Part shown: piece after piece, positions 8,967 to 20,387 of the stretch
Layout: every line of letters begins with the position of its first letter
How positions within the stretch are numbered: the first letter of the stretch is position 1
DNA from: Hepatocystis sp. ex Piliocolobus tephrosceles
Lineage: Eukaryota; Apicomplexa; Aconoidasida; Haemosporida; Plasmodiidae
Assembly: GCA_902459845.2 (NCBI GenBank)
Contig: CABPSV020000069.1
Span: forward strand, 2,501 to 25,314
Direction of reading: 5' to 3'
DNA: 22,814 nt
The notes under the pieces: model-generated
Database searches by the model: none
What the model was told of the DNA's origin: nothing
Seen by the model: only the letters and a program-made list of their open reading frames with translations
Made by a program: the position numbers and the translations under genes

Positions 8967-9866
8967 CTATTCCTTCAAAGAGTTTTGATATTTTTTATTT
9001 CTATAATATGTATTAAAATGGAATATATTAATTGGTACAGTTTCATCTGGGTCTAAAGGTTTTTCTCTTAAATTTTTGTCTACGTCTACATAATTAAACC
9101 ACTTAAATTTATTAAATTCGTCTCTATCTTTTTTTATAGCAATAGGTTTATAATTTAATCTTTCTAATAAATGTTTTTTTTTTTCTTCTGATAATTTTAC
9201 TCCGTATTTGCTTCTTCCACGATGTCTATTTTTAACAGGCAATAAATCATATACACCTCTAATTGCTTTATAATTACATCCAGGTATATCTTTACATCTT
9301 CCACCTCTTACTAATATTATACTGTGTGTATTTAAGTTATGTCCTATACCTGGTATATATACAGTTACTATCCGACCTGTTGATAAACGTACTCTAGCTA
9401 TTTTTTTTAATCCAGAATTGGGTTTTTTAGGTGTTTGTACACGTACTTTTAAACATATTCCTTTTTTTTGTGGTGCTCCCTCTAACCATTTAGATCGCCA
9501 GTTTTTCTTTTTTAATTTCGGTATTTGTTTAGGTCTCCTTTTATAAAATAATCTACCTCTTATATTTTTTGTACTAAACTGTTTTTTATCCATATACGAA
9601 TTGAATATGTTTTTTTTTAAAAATTTATTTTCGTTTCGTTCAAAGTGTAATAATGGTCGTTCACATGTTGTATAGGTTAAAACATTTTTATTTATGTTAT
9701 AATTGTTGCTACTATTTGAGAATAGAGCGGGCGTTATAATACGATTAGTAGAGCCATTTGAAAAAAAACTAAACGTCCAAATTTTTTTTTTTAAAAATGA
9801 ACAATTGTGTAAAGCGTAACACATAAAGTTATATCTTCTAAGTTTGCTTTGTAAGTTGAAAAACAT
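8967..9866 (-). CDS. ribosomal protein uS12, probably mitochondrial
   Basis: Small-subunit ribosomal protein uS12 of bacterial/organellar type, which lines the decoding centre. The core spans residues about 112-224 of 299. It includes LEGAPQKKG, the invariant loop [11 protein letters not shown] (residues 145-155), [29 protein letters not shown] (170-189), KDIPG and GRSKYGVK. The first ~110 residues are basic with hydroxylated and aromatic residues and few acids early on, as in organelle-targeting leaders. A charged extension of ~75 residues follows the core, whereas bacterial S12 is about 124 aa in total. The Plasmodium plastid genome encodes its own rps12 (established), so the mitochondrion is the likelier destination; that is inference. 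It is a single exon. The ATG start gives the full leader; in-frame methionines at residues 15 and 92 are alternatives. It converges with polymerase alpha. Confidence 0.93.
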   Translation of the reverse strand: MFFNLQSKLRRYNFMCYALHNCSFLKKKIWTFSFFSNGSTNRIITPALFSNSSNNYNINKNVLTYTTCERPLLHFERNENKFLKKNIFNSYMDKKQFSTKNIRGRLFYKRRPKQIPKLKKKNWRSKWLEGAPQKKGICLKVRVQTPKKPNSGLKKIARVRLSTGRIVTVYIPGIGHNLNTHSIILVRGGRCKDIPGCNYKAIRGVYDLLPVKNRHRGRSKYGVKLSEEKKKHLLERLNYKPIAIKKDRDEFNKFKWFNYVDVDKNLREKPLDPDETVPINIFHFNTYYRNKKYQNSLKE

Positions 9867-10034
9867 TATATAAAATATGAACGTTATTTATGTGTATTCT
9901 TATCTATATATAACGTACGTGTATATATATGCATCAACTTATGGTGCCCCGTTTATTTTGCCCTTTTATTTTATGCCGAAAAAGAAAGCACTTACGTTGG
10001 TAACATTCTTATGAATAGTAAAAATGTTAAGTAT

Positions 10035-10147
10035 AAAAAAAAGAAAAAAAAAAGAAAAAAAAAAGAAAAAAAAAAGAAAAAGAAAAGAAAAAGAAAAGAA
10101 AAAAAAAAGAAAAGAAAAAGAAAAAAAAAAGAAAAGAAAAAGAAAAG
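10035..10147. repeat. 113-nt homopurine tract
   Basis: An uninterrupted A/G stretch on the + strand, mostly A runs of 4-10 separated by single G residues. On the uS12 coding strand it is polypyrimidine and lies about 170 nt upstream of the start codon. Open frames here give only Lys/Arg/Glu or Phe/Leu/Ser and are not genes. Confidence 0.92.
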
Positions 10148-10310
10148 TTTATAATGAACAGCGTTGTAGGGATGAAAATAAGAAACGTGCGTATAAAGCA
10201 AACGGAAACGATTAGTTTTCCAAAGAATAAACTATACACAACTGTTATGATCGGTTATAAACTAGCGATATAAGTTGAATAAATAAATGGAGATTTGATA
10301 TTGTTTTTTT

Positions 10311-10422
10311 TCAACTTTTATTTTTCAACTTTTATTTTTCAACTTTTATTTTTCAACTTTTATTTTTCAACTTTTATTTTTCAACTTTTATTTTTCAACT
10401 TTTATTTTTCAACTTTTATTTT
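10311..10422. repeat. 14-bp tandem repeat (tcaacttttatttt), 8 copies
   Basis: The motif tcaac recurs exactly every 14 nt at 10311, 10325, 10339, 10353, 10367, 10381, 10395 and 10409. Two degenerate units (ttataatttttatt) follow. Non-coding. Confidence 0.93.
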
Positions 10423-10796
10423 ATAATTTTTATTTTATAATTTTTATTTTTTTTGGAATGTATATGAACTTTTATTTTGCAAAAGTATGTTTCGTTTAGT
10501 AAATGTATATGATGGGTACAAAAATAAAAATATAAAGGGCACAGTTCTATTTTTTTTTAAATACATAATTTTACTAGCCTATACGAATTGAGAGTTAAAA
10601 AAAAAAAAAATCACAAATTAATGAACGTGATTTTGTAAAAAGTTAGCGAAAAAAAAAATTGAGCATTATTTAATTAAAAATTAGTATTAAAATGCACATT
10701 GAAAACATCAAGGGATGAAACATTGAAAGATTAAAATTAAAAGAGGGATAAAAAATTAAAAATAAAAAAAATAAATAAAAAAATAAAAAAAAATGT

Positions 10797-10817
10797 ACGT
10801 AACGTAACGTAACGTAA
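10797..10817. repeat. 5-bp tandem repeat (acgta)
   Basis: About four copies of acgta. It is short and non-coding, but the repeated CpG is unusual in this AT-rich setting. Confidence 0.75.
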
Positions 10818-10900
10818 ATGATAAGAAAATGTAGGTGTTTAGTCCATATGGATGTAGTTATGCACAAATCGTTGCACATTGTACAGTGATTTGACGTGGC

Positions 10901-11071
10901 CTTTTTTTTTTTTTTTTACCATCCATATATAGCCCCTTTTTTTTTATATTTATTTATTTTTTTTTATATTTATTTATTTTTTTTTTTATTTATTTTATTT
11001 GTTTTTTATTTTTTTTTTTTATTTATTTATTTTATTTATTTTTTATTTTTTTTTTTTTATTTATTTATTTA
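10901..11071. repeat. T-rich simple sequence (TTTA and T runs)
   Basis: T runs of 9-16 are separated by tttatttattta segments across about 170 nt, just downstream of the stop codon of the large gene on the opposite strand. No coding signal. Confidence 0.85.
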
Positions 11072-11108
11072 TCTACTTGTACTCCAGTTAGTAGTACAGC
11101 GCGCTATG

Positions 11109-11917
11109 CTAAGCAAAATAGTTAGCATTCATAAATACCTCCACTTGTTTTAAATGGTTAGCATATCCTTTTTTAATATTTTCATGTAGTACCTTTGTAC
11201 TCTCACAAGCGTAAGATTTACACAGGTCGTTAATTTCTTTAGAAATACCTGTATGAGTTTTTATTAAAATGTTTGATAATATTTTAGTAAAACTAGGAGC
11301 AACAATATAACAAAAGGCACTACTACAGTATAACTCTATTTCTATATCAAGAGGGTCTAAAATAATTTTGGGGATATATAAGTTGTCATATTGGTAAAAG
11401 AATGTATGTTTATGTTTTTCATAAATTAATTCATTTGTTTCAGTTGGTTTTATTATGTTTTTATCTTCTCCTTTAGTATTATCATTCCCTTTTTTATGTA
11501 TTACTTGTTCCACTGCACTTTGTTTAATATCATAGAAACTCTTAGATTCCTTCATACATACATACGCATATATGTTCATATTTTTTATTTGTTAGTATTG
11601 GACAAATGTATTATAGTTTTGCTCACCCGCTGAATAAACACTTTAAAACATATGTTACTTAAATCATATTTAATATAAAAATTCATTAAGTTTTCTGATG
11701 CAAAATATGTCTTTAATGTATATATTAACGATTTGTCAGATTTGGCGTTATTATAATTTTTTAATTGTATTTGCCTGAACAATAAAAAAAAAAAAAAAAA
11801 AAAAGCAAAAAAAATGAATAATTTAAGCAATATAAATAGTATATAACAAAGTAACTAATAATACATTTATAAACACATTACTCATAATTAGCTAGCTAGC
11901 TAGCTAACTAGCTAATC

Positions 11918-11968
<51 letters not shown>

Positions 11969-14900
11969 AAGCTTACTTTGCAGTACGCGGTAATAGTAAC
12001 GAAATGAGAAAAATAAAACTTCGAATTTTTTCTATCTGATGACTATTATTATTAGCTAATTCAGTTGTACTATCCTGTCTAATATATTTCGAATTATTAA
12101 CGTTTGTATATACCTCATTAATATTTTTTTTAAAATACTGTAATTGTGTGTAACTATTGTTACTAGGATATAGATAACACATAGGACATGGATAGTTCCT
12201 TATGTCATAAAAAAAATATTCATAATAATTTAATAATTCTTTGGATATATAAAATTCGAATAAATTTTTTTCGATAGAACTATTATGTAAAACATTTATA
12301 TATTTTTGAAAGTGTTTTACTTTGTTATTAAACATGTTTATATTATATAAATTTTTTTTTTGTTTTATATAATTTGAATGTATAAAATTTGTTTTTTTTT
12401 TGTTAATAATTTTTAATTTATCATTTTTTATTTCTTGCTCAGGGAGGTTATTTTCTGACTTGTTCATAAAAAATAATTTTTTTTTTTTTTTTTTGTCATA
12501 ACATTTTTCAGAGCACTTTTTAGAGCACTTTCCAGAGCACTTACCATTTTTATCGTCATCTCCACTGTCATTATTCATTATATATGGATTTTTTATTATT
12601 TCTATTAAATATATAAATAATTTTTTTTGTTTTAATGCATTTATTTGTTCCACTTGATTATAATTTTTTTCAAAATGTATATTGTTGTAATAGTTGTAAA
12701 GATATGCAAACGTTATATCATTTAAAAAATGTTTTTTTGTATAAGTATATGAACACATGAATGAAGACATAATGTATAAACTAACATCGTCTAATATGTC
12801 GTTATATAAATTCGTTTGTTTTTTTTTATCGTTTTTGTTAAACAGCAACAACTGATTGTAACTGTTTGTTATGGTATAATATGTACCATATATATATTTA
12901 TTAATCTGTTTGTGTTGAAAAAATGATTGAGTCAAGTGTTTGTGTTTTTCCTCCAATCGGGTATTTTTTTTTTTTAAGTTTATAATTATATTAAATAATT
13001 TTTTTTTGTCTACATTTAAGTTTATACTATAGTAATTTTTATTTGTTTTTACAATTATTTTATAATTCATAATATTATTGTTACGATTAATATTATGACC
13101 ACTATTTGTATAATGCATAATATTACGTTGTTGTTCGTTTTGTTTTTTTTTTAAATGCTTATTCTCTTTTTTTATTTTTTTTAATACTTCTATTTCGGCT
13201 ATATTTATATTATTATTAATTTGTTTAATTGTGATTTGTTTTTCTGTATTTGGCCCTAACACAACATCTGTACCTACTACTCCACTTGTAACTACGCCAT
13301 TTCCTTTCCCTCCATGTTGCCAATATAAATTATTAAAGTAACAAAGTATAGTTTTATAACTTTTATATATATTATTACAATAATGGAAATTAAAAAAAAA
13401 GAAAAAAAAAAAGTTAAGATTAGAATATAAGTACATTCTTTGTTGGTTTAAACATTTGTAATAAAATATTATAATACTAAATTGGAGAGTTTGGAGTTTT
13501 TTTATTATGTTTTCTTTACTTATACTTATAATTCTGAATTTTTTATTTTTTTTAAATAAGTTTTGCTTTTTATTTGTCACACTTATATCATAATTGTGAA
13601 AAACACAATTTTTTTTTTTTTCAAAGTTTTTATCTTCTGTTGGTAATAACTCATTACCCTCAATATAAACATTGTTTGAATTAAGTTTTCTTTTGCATAT
13701 ATTATTGTATTTTTTTCCATTTCTTATGTTTTGTATTTTTTTTAAAGCACTGTAGTAAATTTGATTAATATCGATACTTTTTCTATATATGTATATTTTT
13801 TTATCATAATTATATATATAAACATTTTTTATTTTTGTTAATGTTGGTTGAGTATTAAGAGTTTTTTTCTTTAGTAGACTACTCATAAGTAAAAAAAACA
13901 TATTTTTAATAATTTTATATTTTTTAACATTGTTTTTTTTATTTAATAACGAATAAAATAAAAAGGAATCGTTTAGAATAGTAAATGAATTTATATTATA
14001 ATAATAACAAGTATATATCTTATGAATTAAGCAGTTACAAATATTGTAATTTTTTATTTTTAAAACATTAATTAGATTATGTATGTTTAATTTTATTATA
14101 TTTTTTATACATATATTATATTTTATACTAGTTTGTATATATATAAGTAATGGTAACAGATTACATAATAAATTGGCACAGCTTTTTAATTTTTTAAAAT
14201 TTTCAAAAAAAAAAAAATTTATTTTATAAAATGAGTATATTAAAATATGTGTGCTAATCCACATTGGCTTAGTATAATTATTCATAGGTTTTGAACTGAT
14301 TTTATTGCGTTTATTTCTACCATCACCGTCGTATTCGTTACTTTGTTTACTTATTGTTTGACGTATATCTCGATTCGTTGTTTTTTTTTTTTTTATATTT
14401 TCACTTTGTTCATCACTTGAGTTATCAATAATTGTGTACTTTCTCATATAAATATTTCTTTTCGTTTTGCTACATTTTTGTTCATTTATGCTATTTTGAT
14501 AAAACACGTGAAACAAACTGTATTTCTTTTTTATCTTATATTTTGTACCTAATTCGATTTTATTTTTGTTTTTTATACTTCCCTCTTTTACAATTTTTAC
14601 TATTTTTTCTATTTTTTCTATTTTTTCTATTTTTTCTATTTTTTCTACTTTTTCTACTTTTTCTACTTTTCTCTCCCTCTTTTCCTGTTCTTTTTTTTTA
14701 TCTACATATACATAACCATTCTCAGTTATATTATAACATATTTTATTAAATAAATATTGATTAATTAATAAGAAGCAGTGATAAACAAATTCGAAATTTG
14801 TATTATTTTGATGTAATAGTATTGTTAAGTTTAAGATTTTTAAGCATTTTGATAAGTTATATGGTAAATGCGTTTTAAAATGGGGGAAATATACAATAGT

Positions 14901-16294
14901 ACCATTTTTTTCGACTTTGTTTTTTATCACGTTGTTACTGCATCCCCTTTTATTTATTTCTTTCAAATCCAACCCAACATGCAAAAACGCATGATAATAA
15001 AAAGTAAACAAGTTTGTAAAAAATAAATTATTTTTAAGTATATATTCTACTATATTTATTTGGTAACTCGATAAAAGATAATTGATTATTTGTTTGTATT
15101 GTACATGATTAAACCATTTTTTGTACTTTTTTTTTATTTTATTTTTTTTTTTTCCAAAATGAACAAAGTCAAAGTTACCTACACATTGATTCAAAAAACG
15201 TAATAGGTAAAACTTTTTTATATATTTTTCTTTAAAATGTGTTTGTAAAAAAAAAAAAAGTTCATATATATAATCATTATAATGGTAATAAAAAATGTTA
15301 CTTAACACTTTTTGAATTTGTTTAGGTCCTAACTTTTTTAAAAATAAAATTATTTTTTTTTTACCTTTTTTCATAATTTTATTATTCCATAAATATATAA
15401 TATATGCACTGTTACTTTTTATTACTATGTTGTCATAACTTGAGATATAATTTTTAAATTTCAAATAAAATGAACAATATTTAAATAGTTTATTTTTAAT
15501 AATAAAATTTAAAATTGTTTGTTTATCTTCATTCTGTTTAAAAATTATTTTTAATATACGTATCCAAGAAGAGTTGTTACAGATTTTATTACCACATGTA
15601 ATAGTATCAAAACTTGTCATTTTTTTCTGAATGTACATAACTTTTTTTATTATTTTAAATATAACAAGATAAATATTTAGTTTTATTATATTGTTATGAG
15701 TATTTTGTAAGACTTTGAAAAAATTAGAGCAGGTTAGTTCGTTATTATTACTGAAGTTGTAATTATCTCTTAAGGTAGACCAGTTTATAACACTGGTATG
15801 AGATTTATTACTATTATAATAACAATTATATAGTATTAAAAAAACTTCATGGAATGAGAATTGAGCAAGATAATCGTAATCGTTCATTAATGTATTTATA
15901 ACATAATTTATCTGATAATATGGTTCTATATTTGGGTTAAAAATATTGCTAAGATGGATATAATCCATTTTTTTTTTCCCATTTTTTTTTAATATGTCAA
16001 CGTCTGTTTTAACATTTGTGTTTATGTTAAAAAATGTTAAGTAGAATGGATTTAATTTTTTTTTTATAAGATTATATACATAATATATGTTATGTATGTT
16101 TTTTTTTATAAAATAAATATAAACACAATCTATGTATTGTTGATTGTCAAATATGGTTGTATATAAAACATACTGAGTGAAAGTATTAAAATTTAATACA
16201 TCATATAATTTGAAAAAGTAAATATTTTTATATTTGTCGTTTTTTATTTGTAGTAAGCAGGTTTTTCCTCTACCACAGCTACTACTATGATTAC

Positions 16295-16329
<35 letters not shown>

Positions 16330-19300
16330 CCTACTTCTACTTCCTCTTTTTTCTTTATTCCCTTTACTTCCTCTTTGCAAATAGAAAAAATTATATTAAC
16401 ATAGTTATACCTCTCTTTAATAAAATGTTCTAAGTAGCTATACTTTTTTTTACATAAATGATAACTGTATAATAAATTAAAAATAAAAGGAAAGTAAAAA
16501 TCACATTTTTCCAAACATATAAACATATTCATTAATTTGTTTTTTTTTTTTTTTAAATTATGTGTCTTTTTTGTATGACCATGTTCAGAATAATTTTTAA
16601 TCATTTTTTTTATATAAAAATCATAAGATTTAAATAAATCACATGTTTTTTTTTTTATTTTTTTTTTTTTTATTTCATTGTTATGAATATTATTACTACA
16701 TATATTTTTTACATTTATTTTTTTTAACTCGTTTACATTATCAATTAAAAATAAAAAATTATTTGTTAAGTGTTTTTTTATAATTCTATTATTTTTATAG
16801 ATATGTTTAGCGCTTAATTTGTATTTAAGACTGGTAGTACACTCTTTAGTATGGACGAAAGAAAGGGAGAAAAATGGATCATTTATTTTATTGCTTACAT
16901 TTATTTTGTTGCTTACATTTATTTTGTTGCTTACATTTTTTATGCATGTGTTCATTCTGTCGTCATGGCTAGTAACTTTTTTAAAAAAACGAACATGCGT
17001 CTCGATGTTGGTAATAATAATGTAGTAATAATGAAAAAAAAAAAGGTTACACATTTTTTTAGCATAGTAATAAGAGTTACAGACAAATAGTATGTATTTA
17101 ATTAAGTTGAGGATGTCTATAGTGAATATATAAAATAAATTATAGTTTATGTTTCTATCGTAGTTTATGTTAAATTTGGCTAGATTACAATTCTCGCAAT
17201 TAAAGTTCGAGTTACAATTACAATTACAGTTGTAAGTGTCAGTGTAAAAAAAAAAATCCCCTCCATTTGTACCACTCTTAACTGACTGATAAATATATTT
17301 GATTAATATGCGCGAAAACAAAAAAAAATAAAACAAATAATTTATACCTAAGTATTCATCATTTTTCAATAAAAGCAGACAGTATTTTAACAAAGATTCG
17401 TCCATATCTTTGTAACTTATATTTATATATTTTTTTTTTTTTTTTTTCAAATTGTTAAAAAAAAAAAACATATCTTTTAGAAAGGATTTTTTTTTATATA
17501 AATCCAAAAAGTACTTTTGAATTAATTTTGATTGAACGATTAAAGAGTTAGATTGAAGTAATAAATATTTATTTAATAAAATATTTTTTTTATTATTATT
17601 ATTATTATTATTTGTCCCTTTTTTCCCTTTTTTAGGATAACCATAATTACAACTACCATTTGTTCCTGCAGCCCCATTCCCTTCTACGGTTACATTCTTC
17701 TTATTATTATCATTATTATCATTATTATTGTCACTTTTTTTTTTTTTTATATTTATTAGTATGTACAATCTTTTAACAAAGGAAAACAAAAAGTGTAACA
17801 AATAGTTTTTTTTTAAGCTTTGTTCTTCGCTGTTTTTTTTTTTATCTGACTCTTTACTTGAATTCGCATTTATATTTGACCCATACCATATTTCATTTAT
17901 TCTTTTTTTAATAAAATTCAAAAGAGCCAACCCTTTACTAATTTCATTTGTATAACAAACACACATACTCATAAAATTATAAATAAAAAATAGATCTATT
18001 TTTTTTGTATTGTTAAATATATATATGTTAAATTCGTTTCTATTATATTTATCATATAATAATGTAATATATCGTAAAAAAATGACTAAATTGGTGTTTT
18101 TTTTTTTTTTTTTTTTTTTTGTTTTTTTTTTTGTTTTTTTTTTTGTTTTTTTTGTTATAATAGGTTGATTTATTTTAGCATCGAAAGACAAAAATCTCTG
18201 AGTGAGTGAGCCATTACTAACAACACCCATATAAACCGACTTAAATAAATAATTTAACTTTATATAAAACAATAGATTATATATATGTGTTTTTGTAAAA
18301 TACTTTTTATACTTATAATACATGAACATGTTCATATTATTATTTGTACAATCTGTTATTATTTTATATATATATTCTTGTGGCTCACTAAACATTAATT
18401 CATAAAAATTATAATCTAAATTTTTATTTTTTTTTTTTATATACCATTTTTCTAACTTGTTCATTTTTTTTTTTTTTTTATAAGCTAATTGTTTAGTACT
18501 ATTTATCCAATGGTACCATTTTTCAAACTTTAATAAAAATAAAAGAATCTTTAATTTCGTTTTTTTTGAATATCTATTACTATCATATGTAACTGATAAC
18601 GTGTTAATTAATAAATGTTTTTTTTTTTGGAGAGGAGGGTAAGGAGGGTATGACAAAGTATTAAGACAATCAGTTATTTTATTTGTTTCGTTTGTTATGT
18701 TTCGGTTTGAATATGTTTGTTTATTTAAACTCGTTTGTTTATTTAAATTCGTTTGTTTATTTAAATTCGTTTGTTTATTTAAATTCGTTTGTTTATTTAA
18801 ATTCGTTTTTTTATTTAAATTCGTTTTTTTATTTAAATTCGTTTTTTTATTTAAATTCGTTTTTTTATTTAAACTCGTTTTTTTATTTATTTTTATCAGC
18901 TTGCTCGGTTTCGATTTTTCACATAACATATTTTCTTTTATTTCACCATCCTCCATGGATAACCAACTAAATGTATTTACTGATCTAGTCACAATTTTTT
19001 CTTTTTCTTTAAAATTTTGTTTAAATCCCAAACATTTATAACATATAAAACCCGATTTTATTTTTTTGTTATAATTCAAAATGTTATTAATAAAGTGGTA
19101 CGTTTTATTTTTTTTTTTATTAGTCATATTAGTTCTATATGTTAAAAATAAAGTAAATAATCGAGTGTATATGTCTTTAACAATTTTAAATAAAATACAT
19201 TTTAGTTTTATAAAAAAATAAAACTTGTTATATTTTATTTTATTCAACTTTGAATATAAAAATCGAATCAAATAAATAAACTTGTTAGAAATAACATTTT

Positions 19301-19539
19301 TATATCTTATATATTGAAATAGTAACACAAATATGTATAATAACGCTTTTATTCTATATTCTCCATAAGATATTAGTTTATAATAATGATTAATTTTTAA
19401 AGTATTGTTGGTCCTGCAAAAAAAAAAAAAAAATAAAATAAAAAAAAATAAAGCAAGCGTAGTGTGTAGTCAAACGAAAGGGGTAAACAAGCAGGGGAAA
19501 AAAGGGATAAAAACGTACAATCGTAACGATTTAAAAATA

Positions 19540-19591
<52 letters not shown>

Positions 19592-20356
19592 CATGAACAT
19601 ATAGCTCCATATTTATGTATACATATACAAAATCTTACCCGTTCAAATAAATGTATACGTCTTTAATCATTACATATAAAATTAAAATATTTGTATTTAT
19701 ACACACTTCATTTCTTAATGCAAAATTTTTTATTTTACTTTTTAAGTTGATTAAAAATGTGTAATTAACAAATTGTATCAAATTGTACTCATTTAAAAAG
19801 TAAGCAATAGATACATGTTTTAATTTGTTGTATATGTCCGTTTTTGTTATTTTTTTTTGTTCTTTTTTTTTTTTTATCATTGTTGTTGTTGCTGTTGTTG
19901 TTGTTGTTGCTGTTGCTGTTGTTGTTGCTGTTGTTGTTGCTGTTGTTGTTGCTGTTGTTGCTGTTGTTGCTGTTGTTGTTGCTGTTGTTGCTGTTGTTGC
20001 TGTTGTTGTTGCTGTAGTTGTTGTTGCCGCAACTGTTGCCGTAGCTGTTTCCCCTGCTACTGTCTCTGTTTCCCCTCCTGCTGATATATGTCCATACCTT
20101 TTATAAAAATAATAAATTAAACAAGCCAACTTTACTTTTACTTTAATATCGCTTATATAGTTATACAAATATATATTTTTTTTACAAGCTTTCAATTCGC
20201 TCAAGTATTTTCGTTTTGTGTTTAAATTTTTTATGTTTTCTAAACAGTATAGTATACATAAATTTCGAAGTGGCTTGAACTTTTGTAGTAGATCGTTTAA
20301 AAAGGAGAAATTTTGTTTTTGTAATTGCCACTCACAAATGTTGAACAAATAGCTAC

Positions 20357-20387
<31 letters not shown>

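Larger units (their letters stand above)
9867..11108. promoter_or_regulatory. intergenic region upstream of uS12
   Basis: Both flanking genes read leftward, so this holds the 3' end of the large gene and the promoter and leader of uS12. No credible gene is seen. Notable contents are a palindromic acgtacgt inside a TA-rich near-palindrome (about 9905-9930), a GC-richer patch (9943-9965), a homopurine tract (10035-10147), a 14-bp tandem repeat (10311-10422), four copies of a 5-nt unit (10797-10817) and T-rich simple sequence (10901-11071). Confidence 0.65.

Noticed and set aside
8967..9866. Apicoplast uS12
   Set aside because: The plastid genome of Plasmodium carries its own rps12, so a nuclear copy is more likely mitochondrial. 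Not excluded by sequence alone.
10024..10239. Lys/Glu-rich and Phe-rich frames on both strands
   Set aside because: Translations of the homopurine tract.
10896..11153. Phe/Tyr/Leu-rich frame that might be a membrane protein
   Set aside because: It derives from T/TTTA simple sequence and runs antisense into the last exon of the giant gene.
19825..20106. Plus-strand poly-Cys and poly-Val frames
   Set aside because: Antisense readings of the Ala/Thr triplet tract; the minus-strand frame is flanked by phase-consistent splice sites.
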